Source: GCA-958296115 sp965222445 (lineage in GTDB: Bacteria > Chloroflexota > Dehalococcoidia > Lucifugimonadales > CAJWER01). Taken from it: a stretch of DNA of 64,000 nucleotides. The position numbers and the translations under genes are program-made. The notes beneath the pieces are model-generated. The model was not told where the DNA came from. It ran no database searches and was given only the letters and a program-made list of their open reading frames with translations. The stretch's first letter is position 1, and every line of letters starts with the position of its first letter. The DNA lies in assembly GCA_965222445.1 (NCBI GenBank), contig CBDCTY010000002.1, positions 806,001 to 870,000 on the forward strand. Reading direction: 5' to 3'. Shown here piece after piece: positions 8,936 through 19,348 of the stretch.

Positions 8936-10146
8936 ACGGAATAGCGCAGGTTACCGTCGTGCCGCGTCCGGACTCGCCCGGGCCCACTTCAAGACGGCCT
9001 CCCATTCGCTCGGCGTCCGCTCTCATGTTCCTGAAGCCGTGACCGCGGTCGGCGTAGCCTTCCGGGAGGCCAATGCCGTCGTCCGACACGGACATTCGGA
9101 GGCCATCATCCTCGAAACTCAGGGAGATGGTGACCTTTCCAGCATCCGCGTGCCGGAACGCGTTTGTCATTGCGTTGTGAGCTATCGAGAAGAGCAGACG
9201 GCGGGTGACAGTGGGAAGCGGCAGCTCTCTGCCTGACTGGACCAGCTCCGCGGGAATCGACATGATCGTGGCGAACGTAGAGGCGTGCGATCTCAGCACC
9301 CGGCTCAGCTCCCGTCCCTCAAAGATGGGGCCTATGCCGATAGGATGCCTCAACTCCCACATCGTCGATTTTGACAGCGCATGGGTGGCCTTTAGCTTGG
9401 CGAGCAGTTCGTCGTCGTTCTCCTCGTTCCGCGCCTCGGCGAGCTCGATCGCAGTCTCCAAGCCCAGGCCGGTCACGTAGGCGGACTGGGCTGCCGTGTC
9501 ATGTATTTTCTTCGAGAGCTCGGTCCCCTCCCGCTGCAGATCTCGTTCCCGTTCCACGGCCTCTCTCCTTCTGATGCGCTCGAACCTGGAGACCAGGTTG
9601 ACCGCCGCGACGACCGCGTACATGACGACGATCCTGGTGAACAGGACCTTCTCCTCCTTGATCTCAAAGTCGATCCCCGGCTCCAAACAGCAGGCTCATG
9701 CCCGCGTACGCAACTGCGACCATCGTGGCCCAGGCGAAGCTGAGCCTGAAGGAAGTGAACACCACGGCGAACATGGCGAGCGTGGAATAGTACAGCACGA
9801 AGAAGGTGTTCTGAAACCCGCTGCCCGAGACCACGATGCCCGCCGTTATCATCGTCACGTCCATCACGCTGAGAGCGAGTGCCCAGCGCCATGTCACCGT
9901 CCGATTCGACTGAAGGCGATAGTGAACGTAGGCGTTGAGGACCAGCAGCGATGCAGCGAACAACGTGGTCGGCATATAGGCAGGGTGCGCGAAGTTGGGC
10001 CGGTAGTTGAACTGCAACAGCCAGGTTATCAGGATAAACCATCGCACCCATACAGAAATCCTCACTCCGTACAGCAGGTCGTCCGGGCCAGTCCGGCCGG
10101 ACGACCGATGGGGCTCTGCAGCAACGTCTTGTGGTGTGGTCTGCAA
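8910..10146 (-). pseudogene. Sensor histidine kinase split by a frameshift
   Basis: Two overlapping frames make one sensor kinase of about 410 residues. The N-terminal frame (TTG at 10146 to 9664) holds about four or five transmembrane helices, including VRWFILITWLLQFNY and NTFFVLYYSTLAMFAVVF. It breaks near 9685, where an extra T in GTTTG shifts the frame. The second frame (to 8910) has the final membrane helix, a HisKA_3-like dimerisation segment with H in ELSKKIHDTAAQS, and an ATPase domain with AHNAMTNAFRHA (N box), VSDDGIGLPEG (G1) and GHGFRNM (G2). All kinase motifs are present, so one base decides whether it is functional. It is divergent from the giant LRR gene. Confidence 0.75.
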
Positions 10147-10191
10147 ATCCTAGCCTCATATTCCTATAGCGTAGCCTACTCAGCGGCATTG

Positions 10192-10248
10192 TCAAGGTAC
10201 AGCAGTACCTCAAGAGACAGATACAGATGTACCCCTCGATTAAGGTAC
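10192..10248. promoter_or_regulatory. Cluster of GGTAC half-sites between divergent genes
   Basis: Four half-sites form two inverted pairs: GGTAC (10196-10200) with GTACC (10205-10209), and GTACC (10229-10233) with GGTAC (10244-10248). Three share the longer form T(C/T/G)AAGGTAC or its complement. They sit between the two-component operon and the LRR gene, so a dimeric regulator, possibly the response regulator at 8234-8935, could control either. Binding is not shown. Confidence 0.4.
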
Positions 10249-10311
10249 GAATAGACCTTGTGGAGCGTCAAGCTGATTGGTAAGCTAGGCGCCATCCTTG
10301 GGGTCCGACTT

Positions 10312-10338
10312 ATACCAATTCATTTTGAGCGCGCCGTA
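10312..10338. repeat. 27-bp dispersed repeat (second copy at 54183)
   Basis: The 27 bases starting ATACCAATTCATTTTGAG are identical to 54183-54209. At 54 kb the copy forms one end of a short MITE-like element; here no inverted partner was seen within about 100 bp, so this may be a solo end. Confidence 0.7.
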
Positions 10339-10399
10339 CTGTAGGTGAAGGTCGAGGGCCGCAGGGCGCAATTATAGAACGACAGGGAGCAGTAACTTC

Positions 10400-13300
10400 A
10401 TGTTCAACCACGTGAACCGCCAAGACCGGAAGGCTAGCCGCCCCGCTGCGGGCCTTCGCGGCCTGCGTACCCCCCCCAACAGACGTGCTATCATGACGCC
10501 GCGCCGTCTGACCAGCCTGCTCATGCTCCTGACGGTCGTTGCCCTGGCGATGCTGTTCTCCGGCGGGCCGGTCTCCGCACAATCGGCCACCGTCGACTAC
10601 GACTCCGATAACGACGGCCTCATTGAGGTCTCCAACCTCGCCCAGCTCGACGCTATCCGCTACGACCTCGACGGCGACGGCGCCCCCACCGGCGACAACG
10701 GCCGCTATGCGACCGCTTTCCCCAACGCCGCGGCGGGCCTGGGCTGCCCGGCGACCTGCGCCGGCTACGAACTCACCACTAACCTCGACTTCGACACCAA
10801 CGGCAACGGCCAAGCCGACGCAGGCGACGCCTACTGGAACAACGGCGCCGGCTGGCAGCCTATTGGGACTGGCAACAATACGTTCAGGGCCATTTTTGAC
10901 GGTGGACTCCATACGATCTCCAACCTATTCATCGACCGGGATATCAATTACATTGGTTTGTTCGGCAGAACGTGGAGTGACGGTAATATCAAGCGTATTG
11001 GTCTGATCAACTTTGACGTGGCCGGCGGCCGAAACTCTAATTTTGTCGGCGGCTTGGTCGGGGAAACCAATGGCGCAATCACCGCCAGCTACGTAACAGG
11101 CAGAGTGCTGGCCAAAGGTGATGGAGTCGGTGGATTGGCTGGTCGTAATGGGGGCCAAATTATCGCCACCTACGCGGCATCCCGTATCGTATCAGGCAAA
11201 TTCAACGTCGGCGGTCTGGTGGGAGTGAACACGGGTGCAATCACCGCCAGCTACGCAACTTCCGATCACGGCGTGTTCGGCGGGGATCGGATCGGCGGTC
11301 TGGTGGGAGTGAATAGCCGCGCCACGATCACCGCCAGCTACTCCACAGGTGCTGTAGGCAGCAGTAATATTGTCCGCGGCGGCGGTAGCGACTTCGGCGG
11401 TTTGTTAGGTAGGAATGAGGCCACCGGCACGATCACCGCCAGCTACTGGGACACTCAGACCTCCGGCCAATCCGCCAGCGCCGGCGGCGAAGGCAAGACC
11501 ACGCAAGAGTTACAGTCCCTCACATCCAACACCGGCATCTACGCCACATGGGACAACGATGTATGGGACTTCGGCACATCCAGCGAGTATCCGAGTCTCA
11601 TAGGAGTCGGCCCGATTGCAACCGACCGAGCCGCCCTCGTCGCCCTCTACAACGCCACCAACGGCGGCAACTGGAGCAACAACACGAACTGGCTGAGCAA
11701 CCGGCCGCTTGGGGAATGGCGCGGCGTCACCACGGACAACAGCGGGCGCGTTACTAAGTTGGATCTTAAGTGCAACAACCTCACCGGGTCGCTACCGGCC
11801 GCGGTCGGTAGCCTCGCCAGTTTGGCGTCGCTCAATCTCATAGGCAACTGTAGCCCTACTGTCAACCGGCTGACCGGTGAGATACCGGCCGAACTGGGCA
11901 GGCTGTCCAACCTGAGAAGACTGTTCCTCGACGGCAACCGGTTGAGCGGGCCGATTCCGCCCGAATTGGGCAGGTTGTCCAACCTGACGCATCTGACCAT
12001 GCACACCAACCGGTTGAGCGGGCCGATTCCGCCCGAATTGGGCAGGCTATCTAACCTGACGCATCTGTCGCTCTCCGGCAACCAGTTGAGCGGGGCGATT
12101 CCGCGGGAACTGGGCGGCCTGTCCAACCTGGAAGAACTGTGGCTCAGCAGAAACTCAGGGCTTTCGGGCCCCTTGCCCGGATCTTTCACTAGTCTGAACG
12201 CGCTCGGACTCCTGCGGCTGGGCGGCACACAGTTGTGCGCGCCAACTGACAACGCGTTCCAAGCATGGTTGGCGAGCATCTCGGACAAGCGCGGCGTCGC
12301 TAACTGCGTCTCCCCCGACCGCGCCGCCCTCGTCGCCCTCTACAACGCCACCAACGGCGGCAACTGGTGGGCCAACACGAACTGGCTGAGCAACCAGCCG
12401 CTGGGGGAATGGCACGGCGTCACCACGAACAACAGCGGGCGCGTCACCTCTCTGGACCTCAGAGGCAACCGATTGAGCGGGTCGATTCCAGCAGAACTGG
12501 GCAACTTGTCCAATCTGACGTGGCTGATTCTCATCGGCAACCAGTTGAGCGGGTCGATTCCCACCGAGTTGGGAAGCCTATCCAACCTGGAACGCCTGCA
12601 CCTCTACGGCAATCAGTTGAGCGGGTCGATACCGCCGGCGTTGGGAAGCCTATCCAACCTGGAGAACCTGTACCTCCACGGCAATCAGTTGAGCGGGCAG
12701 ATACCGCCGGAGTTGGGAAGCCTATCCAACCTGGAGAACCTGTACCTCCACGGCAATCAGTTGAGCGGGTCGATTCCGCTGGAGTTGGGAAGCCTATCCA
12801 ACCTGGAGCTCCTGAGCCTCTCCGGCAACCAGTTGAGCGGGTCGATTCCGCCGGAGTTAGGAAGCCTATCCAACTTGGAGCTCCTGTACCTCAACGGCAA
12901 CCAATTGAGCGGGTCGATTCCCGCGCGCTTAGGCAGCCTGGTTAACCTGCAATGGCTGATTCTGAGCGGCAACCAATTTACAGGCGCGCTCCCTTCGGGA
13001 TTGACGCAGCTGACGGCGCTTGAGAACTTCGCTTTTGGCAACAATAGCGGCGGCCTTTGCGCTCCAACGGATCAAGTATTCCAGGCCTGGCTGCAAGGCA
13101 TCGCCAATAGTAATCTCCCCAATGGCGTCACCCCGCTCGGCCCCAACTGCGCGGACACCTCGCCGGATCGCGCCGCCCTCGTCGCCCTCTACAACGCCAC
13201 CAACGGCGGCAACTGGAGCAACAAGACGAACTGGCTGAGCAACCGGCCGCTTGGGGAATGGCACGGCGTAACCACGGACAACGAGGGGCGTGTTTCATGG

Positions 13301-16300
13301 CTAGACCTCAACGGCAACCAGTTGAGCGGGTCGATACCGGCAGAGTTGGGAAGCCTATCCAACCTGAGGGTCCTGTACCTCTACGACAACCAATTGACGG
13401 GCGCAATTCCCACCGAGTTGAGAAGCCTATCCAACCTGGAAGAACTGTTCCTCGACGGCAACCAGTTGAGCGGGCAGATACCGCCGGAATTGAGAAGCCT
13501 ATCCAACCTGGAGGGCCTGAGCCTCAGCAGCAACCGGTTGAGCGGGTCGATTCCAGCATGGTTGGGAAGCCTATCCAACCTGGAGGGCTTGGGCCTCAGC
13601 GGCAACCAGTTGAGGGGGTCGATTCCGGCAGAGTTGGGAAATCTATCCAACCTGGAAGAACTGTACCTCTACGACAACCAGTTGAGCGGGTCAATTTCGG
13701 CAGAGTTGGGAAGCCTATCCAACCTGGAGTTCCTGATTCTCAACGGCAACCGGTTGAGCGGGGCGATTCCAGCGCGATTAGGCAGCCTGGTTAACCTGCA
13801 ATGGCTGATTCTGAGCGGCAACCAATTTACAGGTCCGCTCCCTTCGGGCTTGACGCAACTGACGGCGCTTGTAAACTTCGCTTTTGGCGGCAATAGCGGT
13901 CTTTGCGCTCCAACGGATCAAGTATTCCAGGCCTGGCTGCAAGGCATCGCCAATGGTGATCTCCCCCATGCTCTTCTTCCTGGAGTCACCCCGCTCGGCC
14001 CCAACTGCGCGGCCACCACCCCGGATCGCGCCGCCCTCGTCGCCCTCTACCACGCCACCAACGGCCCCAACTGGAGCAACAAGACGAACTGGCTGAGCAA
14101 CCGGCCGCTTGGGGAATGGCACGGCGTAACCACGAACAACAGCGGGCGCGTCACCGAGCTGGACCTCAGAAGCAACCAATTGAGCGGATCAATCCCCGCC
14201 GAACTCGGCAACTTGTCCAATCTGACGTGGCTGATTCTCAACCACAATCAGTTGAGCGGGTCGATACCGCCAGAGTTGGGACGCCTATCCAACCTGGAGT
14301 ACCTGCTCCTCAACAACAACCAGTTGAGCGGGTCGATACCGGCAGAGTTGGGAAGCCTATCCAACTTGGAGGGGCTGTACCTCAACGACAACCAGTTGAG
14401 CGGGTCGATACCGGCAGAGTTGGGAAGCCTATCCAGCCTGAGGAGCCTGTGGCTCAACGGCAACCAGTTGAGCGGGTCGATACCGGCAGAGTTGGGAAGC
14501 CTATCCAACTTGGAGGGGCTGTACCTCAACGACAACCAGTTGAGCGGGTCGATACCGCCGGAATTGGGAAGCCTATCCAACCTGAGGGTCCTGAACCTCT
14601 ACGACAATCAGCTGAGCGGGTCTATACCAGCGCGATTAGGCAGCCTGGTCAAGCTGGAATGGCTGACTCTGAGCGGAAACGGTTTTACAGGCGCGCTCCC
14701 TTCGGGCTTGACGCAGCTGACGGCGCTTGCAAACTTCGCTTTTGGCAACAATAGCGGCGGCCTTTGCGCTCCAACGGATCAAGTATTCCAGGCTTGGCTG
14801 CAAGGCATCGCCAATGGTGATCTCCCCCATGCTTCTCTTCCTGGAGTCACCCCGCTCGGCCCCAACTGCGCGGCCACCACCCCCGACCGCGCCGCCCTCG
14901 TCGCCCTCTACAACGCCACCAACGGCCCCAACTGGAGCAACAAGACGAACTGGCTGAGCAACCGGCCGCTTGGGGAATGGCACGGCGTAACCACGGACAA
15001 CAGCGGGCGCGTCACCGAACTACTCCTCTACACCAACCGGTTGAGTGGATCAATCCCCGCCGAACTAGGCAGCCTGTCCAATCTGAGGGAGTTGTCCCTT
15101 TCCCACAACCAGTTGAGCGGATCAATCCCCGCTGCACTAGGCCACTTGTCCAACTTGGAGAGGCTGGATTTTGACAGCGGCGGATTCACAGGTCCGATTC
15201 CGCCTGAGCTCGGTAATCTGTCAAGCCTGCAAAACCTGAGCCTCCATCGCAACCAATTGACGGGTTCTATCCCCCCCGAACTAGGCAATCTGTCTAACCT
15301 GACCGCGCTGTGGCTCTTCGACAACCAGTTATCAGGCACAATTCCATCTGAACTTGGTAACCTGTCAAACCTAAGGACTGGTCTAACGCTGTCCGGCAAC
15401 CAGCTGACGGGCATGCTTCCGCAGAGCCTCACACGAATACCAGGCATAGAAATGCTCTGGTTTGCCAACAACGCCGGCCTCTGCGCCCCAACGGACGCCG
15501 CGTTCCAGATCTGGCTGCAAGACATCGCCACGGTTCGTGGCCCCAACTGCGCGGACGCCACCCCCGACCGCGCCGCCCTCGTCGCCCTCTACAACGCCAC
15601 CAACGGCGGCAACTGGAGCACCAACAGGAACTGGCTGAGCAACCGGCCGCTTGGGGAATGGCACGGCGTAACCACGAACAACAGCGGGCGCGTCACCGAA
15701 CTGCGCCTCGGCAACAACCAGTTGAGCGGGTCGCTTCCGGCAGAGTTGGGAAACCTATCCAACCTGGAGGGCCTGAACCTCAGCGGCAATCAGTTGAGCG
15801 GTTCGATTCCCACCGGGTTGGGCAACCTATCCAACCTGAGGTACCTGGACCTCTACGACAACCAGTTGAGCGGGCCGATACCACCAGCGTTGGGAAATCT
15901 ATCCAACCTGAAGAGACTGTACCTCCACGCCAACGGGTTGAGCGGGTCGATTCCAGCAGAGCTGGGAAACCTATCCAACCTGACGAGCCTGGACCTCCGC
16001 GTAAACCAGTTGAGCGGGTCGATTCCCGCAGAATTGGGAAACCTATCCAACTTGGAATACCTGTCCCTCTCCAGCAACCAATTGAGTGGGTCGATACCGC
16101 CGGCATTAGGCAACCTGGTCAAACTGGAAGGGCTGTTCCTGAGCGGGAACGGTCTTGCGGGTCCACTCCCTGCGGGCTTGACGCAACTGACGGCGCTTGC
16201 AAACTTCGCTTTTGGCGACAATAGTGGCCTTTGCGCTCCAACGGACGCCGCGTTCCAGCAGTGGCTACGGGGCATTGGCACCGTGAGTGGCCCAAACTGC

Positions 16301-18889
16301 GCGGACGCCTCCCCCGACCGCGCCGCCCTCGTCGCCCTCTACAACGCCACCAACGGCGGCAACTGGAGCAACAAGACGAACTGGCTGAGCAACCGGCCGC
16401 TTGGGGAATGGCACGGCGTAAGCACGGACAACAGCGGGCGCGTCACCGAACTGCTCCTCAGCCCCAACCAGTTGAGCGGGTCGCTTCCGGCAGAGTTGGG
16501 AAGCCTATCCAGCCTGAGGGGCCTGTACCTCTACGACAACCGGTTGAGGGGGGCGATTCCAGCAGAGTTGGGAAGCCTATCCAACCTGGAGAACCTGTAC
16601 CTCCACGACAATCAATTGACGGGCGCAATTCCCACCGGGTTGGGAAACCTATCCAACCTGAGGAGCCTGGACCTCGGCGGCAACCGGTTGAGCGGTTCGA
16701 TACCGCCAGAGTTGGGAAGCCTATCAAATCTGAGGGGCCTGTGGCTCTACGGCAACCAGTTGAGCGGGTCGATACCGCCAGAGTTGGGAAGCCTATCAAA
16801 TCTGGTAGTCCTGTACCTCTACGGCAACCAGTTGAGCGGGTCGATACCGCCGGGGTTGGGAAGCCTATCAAATCTGGAGGAACTGGGCCTCAGCGGCAAC
16901 CGGTTGACCGGATCGATCCCAGCGCGATTAGGCAGCCTGGTCAAGCTGGAATGGCTGATCCTGAGCGGAAACGGTTTTGCAGGCGCGCTCCCTTCGGGCT
17001 TGACGCAGCTGACGGCGCTTGCAAACTTCGCTTTTGGCAACAATAGCGGCGGCCTTTGCGCTCCAACGGATCAAGTATTCCAGGCTTGGCTGCAAGGCAT
17101 CGCCAATGGTGATCTCCCCCATGCTTCTCTTCCTGGAGTCACCCCGCTCGGCCCCAACTGCGCGACCGTCTCCTCCGACCGCGCCGCCCTCGTCGCCCTC
17201 TACAACGCCACCAACGGCGACAATTGGACGGACAACACGAACTGGCTGAGCGATGCACCGCTCGGCGATTGGTACCGCGTCACGACGGATGACGAGGGGC
17301 GGGTTACGACGTTGAATCTACCCGACAACCAACTGACAGGCGCAATTCCCGCCGAACTGGGCAGCCTGTCCAACCTGACGGAGCTGTGGCTCAGCAGAAA
17401 CCAACTGACAGGTGCAATTCCCGCCGAACTGGGCAGCCTGTCCAACCTGACGAGGCTGAATCTAGCCGTCAACCAACTGACAGGCGCAATCCCGCAGAGC
17501 CTGACGAACTTGGAGTTGTCGGAGTTGTTCTTCGACAACAACGCCGGGCTATGCGCGCCTACGGACGAAGCATTCCAGAGCTGGCTGCAATCTATCGCGC
17601 TGAGAGACGACGGCCCCAACTGCTCGGACGGCCTCACTGACCGAGAAATCCTCGCAATCCTCTACAACGCCACCAACGGCGACAATTGGACGGACAACAC
17701 GAACTGGCTGAGCGATGCACCGCACGGCGATTGGTACGGCGTCACGACGGATGACGAGGGGCGGGTTACGACGTTGAATCTCACAGAGAACCGGTTGAGT
17801 GGGAGCATCCCGGACCAGCTGGGAGACTTATCGTCGCTTGGGGAGTTGCGGCTGGGTAATAACCACCTGTCCGGTCCGATTCCGCCTGAGATGGGCAAGC
17901 TGTCGGCTCTCCACCGCCTGGACCTGGAGAACAACGATCTGAGTGGTCCCATTCCATCACAGTTGGGTGGCCTGTCCAATTTGAGGTATCTCCTCCTAGG
18001 CGACAACAACCTCAACGGCCGTTTGCCTACACAACTGGGCAGCCTGGGCAAGCTCTCGTATCTGCGGATCAGAAACAACGACCTGACGGGCCCGATTCCG
18101 CCTGAGTTGGGCAGACTGACGAATCTCAGTCACGTGTATGCCAACAACAACGATTTCGTCGGCTCCATACCATTGGAGTTGGGCAGTCTGTCCAACCTGA
18201 GATACCTGTTCCTCAACGATAACGACCTGACCGGCCCCATACCTGCCACGTTGGGCGACCTTGATAAGCTGGTCTCGTTGTGGCTGAACCACAACGACCT
18301 GACCGGCCCCATACCTGCGGAACTAGGCGGTTTGTCCAATGTGGTTCGCCTGTATGTCAATCACAACAACCTTAGCGGTGCGATACCCACCGAGCTGGGC
18401 CGGTTGGATAAACTCGAACTTTTGTACACTCACAGGAACAACCTTAGCGGTTCGATACCAGCCGAGTTGGGCGGACTGACGAATCTGAAGCGACTGTACG
18501 CATATAGCAACGATCTGACAGGCTCCATTCCTGCAGAGTTGAGCGGACTGACTAATCTGGAGCGGCTGCACGTCGGCGGCAACGATCTGACCGGATCAAT
18601 ACCTTCGGGATTGGGCGACATGTCCAACCTCTCTATCCTAAGCCTGTCCGGAAACGATCTGACCGGCGGGATCCCGGCGAGCTTGGGCGGGCTGTCCAAC
18701 TTGCAGGGGCTGTATCTGCAAGACAATCAGTTGTCGGGTTCGATACCAGCCGAGTTGGGCGACCTCTCTGCATTGGTCCGCTTGTACATGGGCAATAACT
18801 ACCTGGAAGGGTGCATACCGGCGGAACTGCGAGACGTGCCCTCCAACGACCTTGACGATCTTGGCCTGCTCGACTGCGACGGCAGCTGA
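10400..18889 (+). CDS. Giant secreted GLUG/leucine-rich-repeat protein (2829 aa)
   Basis: ATG 10400 has AGGGAG 10 nt upstream. A second ATG at 10493 begins MTPRRLTSLLMLLTVVALAM, a better signal-peptide start with no clear Shine-Dalgarno, and a run of 8 C (10470-10477) lies between them. Signal cleavage is likely near SAQS (residue about 62). Next comes a domain with Asp-rich DYDSDNDGLIEVSNLAQLDA and GLUG motifs such as GGLVGxNxGxITASYATG (about 200-370). Then nine modules each open with DRAALVALYNATNGGNW or a variant and carry plant-like LRRs of 24 residues (LSGSIPAELGSLSNLEGLYL); I estimate roughly 70 LRRs. Modules end with a conserved CAPTDQVFQAWLQGI segment. Near-identical modules imply ongoing gene conversion. 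It is probably an extracellular, eukaryotic-like interaction protein. The frame ends at TGA 18887, but a tenth module follows in another frame. Confidence 0.85.
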   Translation: MFNHVNRQDRKASRPAAGLRGLRTPPNRRAIMTPRRLTSLLMLLTVVALAMLFSGGPVSAQSATVDYDSDNDGLIEVSNLAQLDAIRYDLDGDGAPTGDNGRYATAFPNAAAGLGCPATCAGYELTTNLDFDTNGNGQADAGDAYWNNGAGWQPIGTGNNTFRAIFDGGLHTISNLFIDRDINYIGLFGRTWSDGNIKRIGLINFDVAGGRNSNFVGGLVGETNGAITASYVTGRVLAKGDGVGGLAGRNGGQIIATYAASRIVSGKFNVGGLVGVNTGAITASYATSDHGVFGGDRIGGLVGVNSRATITASYSTGAVGSSNIVRGGGSDFGGLLGRNEATGTITASYWDTQTSGQSASAGGEGKTTQELQSLTSNTGIYATWDNDVWDFGTSSEYPSLIGVGPIATDRAALVALYNATNGGNWSNNTNWLSNRPLGEWRGVTTDNSGRVTKLDLKCNNLTGSLPAAVGSLASLASLNLIGNCSPTVNRLTGEIPAELGRLSNLRRLFLDGNRLSGPIPPELGRLSNLTHLTMHTNRLSGPIPPELGRLSNLTHLSLSGNQLSGAIPRELGGLSNLEELWLSRNSGLSGPLPGSFTSLNALGLLRLGGTQLCAPTDNAFQAWLASISDKRGVANCVSPDRAALVALYNATNGGNWWANTNWLSNQPLGEWHGVTTNNSGRVTSLDLRGNRLSGSIPAELGNLSNLTWLILIGNQLSGSIPTELGSLSNLERLHLYGNQLSGSIPPALGSLSNLENLYLHGNQLSGQIPPELGSLSNLENLYLHGNQLSGSIPLELGSLSNLELLSLSGNQLSGSIPPELGSLSNLELLYLNGNQLSGSIPARLGSLVNLQWLILSGNQFTGALPSGLTQLTALENFAFGNNSGGLCAPTDQVFQAWLQGIANSNLPNGVTPLGPNCADTSPDRAALVALYNATNGGNWSNKTNWLSNRPLGEWHGVTTDNEGRVSWLDLNGNQLSGSIPAELGSLSNLRVLYLYDNQLTGAIPTELRSLSNLEELFLDGNQLSGQIPPELRSLSNLEGLSLSSNRLSGSIPAWLGSLSNLEGLGLSGNQLRGSIPAELGNLSNLEELYLYDNQLSGSISAELGSLSNLEFLILNGNRLSGAIPARLGSLVNLQWLILSGNQFTGPLPSGLTQLTALVNFAFGGNSGLCAPTDQVFQAWLQGIANGDLPHALLPGVTPLGPNCAATTPDRAALVALYHATNGPNWSNKTNWLSNRPLGEWHGVTTNNSGRVTELDLRSNQLSGSIPAELGNLSNLTWLILNHNQLSGSIPPELGRLSNLEYLLLNNNQLSGSIPAELGSLSNLEGLYLNDNQLSGSIPAELGSLSSLRSLWLNGNQLSGSIPAELGSLSNLEGLYLNDNQLSGSIPPELGSLSNLRVLNLYDNQLSGSIPARLGSLVKLEWLTLSGNGFTGALPSGLTQLTALANFAFGNNSGGLCAPTDQVFQAWLQGIANGDLPHASLPGVTPLGPNCAATTPDRAALVALYNATNGPNWSNKTNWLSNRPLGEWHGVTTDNSGRVTELLLYTNRLSGSIPAELGSLSNLRELSLSHNQLSGSIPAALGHLSNLERLDFDSGGFTGPIPPELGNLSSLQNLSLHRNQLTGSIPPELGNLSNLTALWLFDNQLSGTIPSELGNLSNLRTGLTLSGNQLTGMLPQSLTRIPGIEMLWFANNAGLCAPTDAAFQIWLQDIATVRGPNCADATPDRAALVALYNATNGGNWSTNRNWLSNRPLGEWHGVTTNNSGRVTELRLGNNQLSGSLPAELGNLSNLEGLNLSGNQLSGSIPTGLGNLSNLRYLDLYDNQLSGPIPPALGNLSNLKRLYLHANGLSGSIPAELGNLSNLTSLDLRVNQLSGSIPAELGNLSNLEYLSLSSNQLSGSIPPALGNLVKLEGLFLSGNGLAGPLPAGLTQLTALANFAFGDNSGLCAPTDAAFQQWLRGIGTVSGPNCADASPDRAALVALYNATNGGNWSNKTNWLSNRPLGEWHGVSTDNSGRVTELLLSPNQLSGSLPAELGSLSSLRGLYLYDNRLRGAIPAELGSLSNLENLYLHDNQLTGAIPTGLGNLSNLRSLDLGGNRLSGSIPPELGSLSNLRGLWLYGNQLSGSIPPELGSLSNLVVLYLYGNQLSGSIPPGLGSLSNLEELGLSGNRLTGSIPARLGSLVKLEWLILSGNGFAGALPSGLTQLTALANFAFGNNSGGLCAPTDQVFQAWLQGIANGDLPHASLPGVTPLGPNCATVSSDRAALVALYNATNGDNWTDNTNWLSDAPLGDWYRVTTDDEGRVTTLNLPDNQLTGAIPAELGSLSNLTELWLSRNQLTGAIPAELGSLSNLTRLNLAVNQLTGAIPQSLTNLELSELFFDNNAGLCAPTDEAFQSWLQSIALRDDGPNCSDGLTDREILAILYNATNGDNWTDNTNWLSDAPHGDWYGVTTDDEGRVTTLNLTENRLSGSIPDQLGDLSSLGELRLGNNHLSGPIPPEMGKLSALHRLDLENNDLSGPIPSQLGGLSNLRYLLLGDNNLNGRLPTQLGSLGKLSYLRIRNNDLTGPIPPELGRLTNLSHVYANNNDFVGSIPLELGSLSNLRYLFLNDNDLTGPIPATLGDLDKLVSLWLNHNDLTGPIPAELGGLSNVVRLYVNHNNLSGAIPTELGRLDKLELLYTHRNNLSGSIPAELGGLTNLKRLYAYSNDLTGSIPAELSGLTNLERLHVGGNDLTGSIPSGLGDMSNLSILSLSGNDLTGGIPASLGGLSNLQGLYLQDNQLSGSIPAELGDLSALVRLYMGNNYLEGCIPAELRDVPSNDLDDLGLLDCDGS
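10470..10477. repeat. 8-C homopolymer between two candidate LRR-protein starts
   Basis: The tract lies after ATG 10400 and before ATG 10493. Slippage would shift translation from the first start while leaving the second start, which alone encodes a standard signal peptide, unaffected. Confidence 0.5.
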
Positions 18890-19348
18890 TCCAGTGCCGA
18901 CCAACACGCCGACGCCCACACCGACGGCCACTCCCACGCCGACCCCGACGGCCACTCCCACGCCGACCCCGACGGCCACTCCCACGCCGACCCCGACGCC
19001 CACTGCCACGCCGACCCCGACGCCCACTGCCACGACCTCGGCAGCGACAGATAGGGCCGCCCTTATCGCGCTCTACAACGCCACCAACGGCCCCAACTGG
19101 AACAAGAGCACCAACTGGTTGAGCAGCAAGCCTTTATGGACCTGGTACGGGGTTGGGACTAACGGCTCCGGGCGCGTGGAGGTGTTTGATCTCGGTGAAA
19201 ACAGCCTGTCAGGCACGATCCCTGCGGAGATCGGCAACCTGGCCAACCTCAGGCATCTGTATCTAGAACGCAACGCTCTCACGGGTCCGATTCCTGCGGA
19301 AATCGGCGACCTGGCCGGATTGGTCCTGCTCGGACTGTACCATCGGGA
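18890..19348 (+). pseudogene. Frameshifted tail of the giant LRR protein, truncated
   Basis: In the frame read as GCA GCT GAT CCA from about 18880, the sequence encodes a long Pro/Thr linker (repeats of TPTPTATP) and then a tenth module: TDRAALIALYNATNGPNW, a GVGTNGSGRVEVFDLGENSL segment and two LRRs (IPAEIGNLANLRHLYLERN). It has no plausible start of its own, so it is the continuation of the LRR gene lost through a one-base shift near the TGA at 18887. The LRR text stops at about 19340, where IS1380-type sequence begins, so the original C-terminus is gone. Confidence 0.7.

Noticed and set aside
11647..18726. Many minus-strand and alternate-frame ORFs across the LRR gene
   Set aside because: They are shadows of the repeated LRR codons, giving repetitive text such as IDPLNWLPLR with no start signals.
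10400..18889. Regular short DNA repeats resembling a CRISPR or satellite array
   Set aside because: The repeats are 72-bp codon-phased LRR units in one long open frame; there are no constant repeats with unique spacers and no cas genes.
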